From positions 20,557-27,923 of the forward strand of contig DAVH01000064.1 of the NCBI GenBank assembly GCA_002508545.1: 7,367 nucleotides of DNA, read 5' to 3'. Positions 5,186 to 7,367 of the stretch are shown piece by piece. Origin of the DNA: Methanomassiliicoccus sp. UBA6 (GTDB taxonomy: Archaea; Thermoplasmatota; Thermoplasmata; Methanomassiliicoccales; Methanomassiliicoccaceae). Made by a program: the position numbers and the translations under genes. The notes under the pieces are model-generated. The model was given only the letters and a program-made list of their open reading frames with translations. It did no database searches and had not been told where the DNA came from. Within the stretch, counting starts at the first letter, position 1; each line of letters starts with the position of its first letter.

Positions 5186-5988
5186 AGATCGGAATCACCG
5201 CGAACTCGGAGATCCCCGAGGCGATCAGGGTCAGCAGGCAGGTGCTCAGCGAGCTGGAGGGCCAGGATATCATTCTGGAGTCGGGCCTGGCCCGGCTGTT
5301 CGGCCGGCCAGGGGTCCCCATCGAGAGCATGGACATCGACGTTCTGGTCACGGTGGGCGGGGACGGGACGATACTCCGCTCGCTGCAGCGCACCGACGCT
5401 CCCATCTTCGGGGTCAACGCCGGAGCGCTCGGCTTCCTCACCGAGATCACCGAGGCCGACCTGACCGCCGGCCTCCGGCGCCTGCTCGACGGGGACTACT
5501 TCATCGAGGACCGGGTCAAGCTGGCGACCAGGGTGGGGAACGAGCGGCTGTATGACGCCACCAACGAGGCCGCCGTGCACACCGCCCACATCGCCAAGAT
5601 ACGCCACTTCAAGATCTACGTCGACGACCAGCTGGCCATGGACGTCCGGGCCGACGGCATCATCGTCGCCACCTCCACCGGCTCCACGTGCTACGCGATG
5701 TCCGTGGGCGGGCCGATCATCGACCCCCGGGTGGACGCCTTCCTCATCGCCCCCATGGCCCCATTTAAGTTCGGCACCCGGCCGCTGGTGGTGCCCGCCT
5801 CCTCGCACGTCAGGCTGGAGCTGGCCAGGCCAAAGCCCTGCCTGTGCGTCATCGACGGGCAGCAGGAGAGGCCGATGGAGGGCGACGAGATGACGGAGTT
5901 CTGCCTGGCCGAGAGGAAGAGCCGCTTCATCCGCATGGAACGCAGCTTCTACCCCCGGCTGAGAGATAAGCTGGTGTGCGCGCCGTGA
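5182..5988 (+). CDS. nadK: NAD kinase (ATP- or polyphosphate-dependent)
   Basis: The product is 268 residues, within the normal range. It phosphorylates the 2'-OH of the NAD adenosine ribose to make NADP in the cytoplasm. Motifs in order are GGDGT (59-63, phosphate-donor binding and catalytic Asp), GVNAGALGFLTE (77-88), NE at 128-129, and the NAD-binding segment DGIIVATSTGSTCYAMSVGGPI (158-179). A late DGQ follows at 225-227. The N-terminal region is short, so this is a stand-alone kinase. It overlaps the upstream phosphatase by ATGA and the downstream JAMM gene by GTGA, so all three are probably translated from one message by coupling. Nothing is truncated or missing. Donor preference (ATP versus polyphosphate) cannot be judged from what is visible. 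Confidence 0.96.
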   Translation: MKIGITANSEIPEAIRVSRQVLSELEGQDIILESGLARLFGRPGVPIESMDIDVLVTVGGDGTILRSLQRTDAPIFGVNAGALGFLTEITEADLTAGLRRLLDGDYFIEDRVKLATRVGNERLYDATNEAAVHTAHIAKIRHFKIYVDDQLAMDVRADGIIVATSTGSTCYAMSVGGPIIDPRVDAFLIAPMAPFKFGTRPLVVPASSHVRLELARPKPCLCVIDGQQERPMEGDEMTEFCLAERKSRFIRMERSFYPRLRDKLVCAP

Positions 5989-6371
5989 GGACGAGAAGGA
6001 AGGTCTGGGGCATCGATGCCGACATCCTGGAGATGATCAACGAGGCGGCCCGGGACTCCCTTCCCAACGAGTTCGTGGCCGCCCTGAGGGCCGAGGAGGG
6101 CATAATCACCGAGATACTCCTGTTCCCCGGCAGCTACTCGAACGAGCACTCCGCGTTCATGCAGCTGCACATGCTGCCCATCGACCTGAGCGTGGTGGGA
6201 ACGGTGCACTCCCATCCCGGGCCATCGAACCGCCCGTCGGACGAGGACCTGCACCTCTTCGGCAACTTCGGCAGCACCCACATCATCACCTGCCTCCCGT
6301 TCGACGAGCGGAGCTGGCAGGCCTACGACCGGGACGGCCACAGGGTCGAGCTGGAGATCGTGGAGCTCTAG
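5985..6371 (+). CDS. JAMM/MPN+ zinc metalloprotease (deubiquitinase-like; possible desampylase)
   Basis: The product is 128 residues from GTG 5985, a compact single-domain JAB1/MPN protein. The JAMM motif is complete: E29, then HSHPGPSNRPSDED at 75-88 giving H-x-H-x7-S-x2-D with H75, H77, S85 and D88. Zn is held by the two His and the Asp, and E29 activates water. Archaeal relatives such as HvJAMM1 remove ubiquitin-like SAMP proteins from lysines or precursor tails; others process sulfur-carrier proteins. The GTG overlaps the NAD kinase TGA (GTGA), which favours it over the in-frame GTG at 5976. No SAMP/MoaD-like or E1 gene is in the window, so the substrate is unknown. It ends in TAG at 6369-6371, sharing bases with the TAG of the convergent gene. 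Confidence 0.93.
   Translation: MRTRRKVWGIDADILEMINEAARDSLPNEFVAALRAEEGIITEILLFPGSYSNEHSAFMQLHMLPIDLSVVGTVHSHPGPSNRPSDEDLHLFGNFGSTHIITCLPFDERSWQAYDRDGHRVELEIVEL
6368..6371. other. CTAG containing the stop codons of two convergent genes
   Basis: The palindrome CTAG reads TAG for the JAMM gene on the plus strand (6369-6371) and TAG for the GlmU-like gene on the minus strand (6370-6368). No spacer is left for a terminator, so transcripts from one or both genes must run into the other. Confidence 0.95.
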
Positions 6372-7367
6372 AGCATCCTGCTCCCCGGCCCGACGTTCCC
6401 GCGGACCATCGCGCCTGGGCCGATGAGGGTGTTCTCGAAGATGACGGTCCCCGGGTCGATCATCGAGTTGATGCCGGTCTTGACGTCATCGCCCATGATC
6501 ACCCCGAGCTTGCGCCGGCCGGAGTCGATGAGCTGTCCCTTGAACGTCACCTTCACCCGCCGGTCGTCGAAGCGCAGGTTGGCCACCTTTGTCCCCGCCC
6601 CGAAGTTGCATCTCTCCCCGATGATGCTGTCTCCGACGTAGTTATGGTGCGGGACGTGCGTCTTGGCCATGATGATCGAGTTCTTGACCTCCACCGCCGC
6701 GCCCACCCTGACGCCCGGGCCGAGGCAGGTGGACGGCCGGATGTGGCAGTTGGGGCCGATGTCGCACCCCTCGGAGATGTACACCGGTCCTTCGATGTAC
6801 GCCCCGCTCCTCACCAGCGCGCCCTTCTCCACGAACACCTCGCCCTTCAGGACCGCCCCCGGCTCGACCGTGCCGTCGATCCGTCCCTTGAGCTTGGACA
6901 TCAGGATCTCGTTCGCCTGCAGCAGGTCCCACGGCCTTCCGACGTCCATCCAGCCCTCGGCCAGTTTCTCCACGTAGACCTCGCTCTCCTTGGCCAGCGA
7001 GTTGAGGGTGTCGGTGATCTCGTACTCCCCGCGCACCGACTTGGGGGTGGCGCGGATGCGGGCGAAGATGTCCGGGTTGAAGACGAACGCGCCGGCGTTG
7101 ATGAGGTTGGTCGGCGGTACCTCCGGCTTCTCGTGGATCTTCTGCAGGCGGCCGTTGTGGATATCGAGCACCCCGAACCGATGGGGGTCGGGCACGGTGA
7201 CCGCTCCCATGACCGTGGACTTCGTTTCCTCGTACCTCTCCAGCATCCGGCGGAGGTCCTCCCGGAACATGATCACGTCGCCGTTGAGGCACATGAACGG
7301 CTCGTCGATGGAGCCCTCGGCGCAGCCGATGGCATGGGCGGTGCCCATTCTCTCCCGCTGCTCCAGG
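6368..7367 (-). CDS. glmU: GlmU-like sugar-1-phosphate nucleotidyltransferase/acetyltransferase (partial, N-terminus beyond right edge)
   Basis: The frame is open through the right edge; about 333 codons including the natural C-terminus are visible. The usual first part (about 70-90 residues with the GxGTR nucleotide loop) is missing. Numbering from the methionine at 7348: the uridine-binding EQ...GTAHA motif straddles residue 1, LNGDV is at 21-25 (metal Asp), HEKP at 72-75, INAGAFVF at 83-90, GEYEITD at 107-113 and MDVGRPWDLL at 134-143. From about 155 on, isoleucine/glycine-rich hexapeptide repeats form a left-handed beta-helix. It includes the GlmU-like block VPHHNYVGDSIIGE followed by NFGAGTKVAN, where the acetyltransferase His/Asn site lies. 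Archaeal homologues (MJ1101, ST0452 type) make UDP-GlcNAc, and some also dTDP-sugars, for glycosylation and surface polymers. The methionine at 7348 is internal, not the start. Confidence 0.92.
   Translation of the reverse strand, partial: LEQRERMGTAHAIGCAEGSIDEPFMCLNGDVIMFREDLRRMLERYEETKSTVMGAVTVPDPHRFGVLDIHNGRLQKIHEKPEVPPTNLINAGAFVFNPDIFARIRATPKSVRGEYEITDTLNSLAKESEVYVEKLAEGWMDVGRPWDLLQANEILMSKLKGRIDGTVEPGAVLKGEVFVEKGALVRSGAYIEGPVYISEGCDIGPNCHIRPSTCLGPGVRVGAAVEVKNSIIMAKTHVPHHNYVGDSIIGERCNFGAGTKVANLRFDDRRVKVTFKGQLIDSGRRKLGVIMGDDVKTGINSMIDPGTVIFENTLIGPGAMVRGNVGPGSRML

Noticed and set aside
6423..6641. Plus-strand open frame continuing after the JAMM stop
   Set aside because: It is antisense to the beta-helix region of the GlmU-like gene and has no motif; read-through of the TAG is not supported.
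1..7367. CRISPR arrays, tRNA or rRNA genes, insertion sequences, attachment sites
   Set aside because: No repeated spacer-repeat pattern, no cloverleaf, no transposase or terminal repeats seen; genes are packed end to end with housekeeping content.

Overview
The window is a compact, GC-rich stretch of archaeal chromosome. Domain assignment rests on archaeal-type uS15, a RecJ-like DHH protein next to it, fibrillarin, archaeal NAD kinase, a GlmU-like sugar-1-phosphate transferase and TATA-like boxes about 27-28 nt upstream of several starts. GC content and protein style suggest a euryarchaeon of the Thermoplasmata / Methanomassiliicoccales type. That finer placement is inference and is not proven by the sequence.

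Layout from left to right. Positions 1-1690 (minus) hold uS15 followed by an archaeal RecJ/GAN-type DHH nuclease that runs off the left edge. Positions 1761-2797 (minus) hold fibrillarin and a small Nudix hydrolase joined by an ATGA overlap. An approximately 80-nt divergent promoter region (2798-2878) separates fibrillarin from a coiled-coil plus winged-helix regulator (2879-3331, plus). Two small plus-strand genes of unknown function follow (3410-3694 and 3697-3951). They are spaced by 2 nt and share a gapless 38-residue C-terminal block, so they are diverged tandem paralogues. A short Hsp20 protein lies convergent to them (3954-4322, minus).

From 4412 to 6371 (plus) lies an overlapping three-gene operon: an inositol monophosphatase/FBPase-family enzyme, NAD kinase, and a JAMM-motif metalloprotease. 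The first two match the domain order of the fused NADP phosphatase/NAD kinase known from Methanocaldococcus (MJ0917), so the phosphatase may act on NADP. From 6368 to the right edge (minus) is the C-terminal part of a GlmU-like nucleotidyltransferase with a left-handed beta-helix. It meets the JAMM gene with both stop codons inside one CTAG.

Most of the content is housekeeping: ribosome, DNA replication/repair, RNA modification, cofactor phosphorylation and cell-surface sugar nucleotides. I see no CRISPR array, tRNA, rRNA, insertion sequence, toxin-antitoxin pair or phage gene. The best candidate for something undescribed is the small paralogous gene pair with a hairpin in its leader, sitting directly downstream of the winged-helix gene. 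No intergenic stretch exceeds about 100 nt, so there is no long unexplained non-coding DNA.
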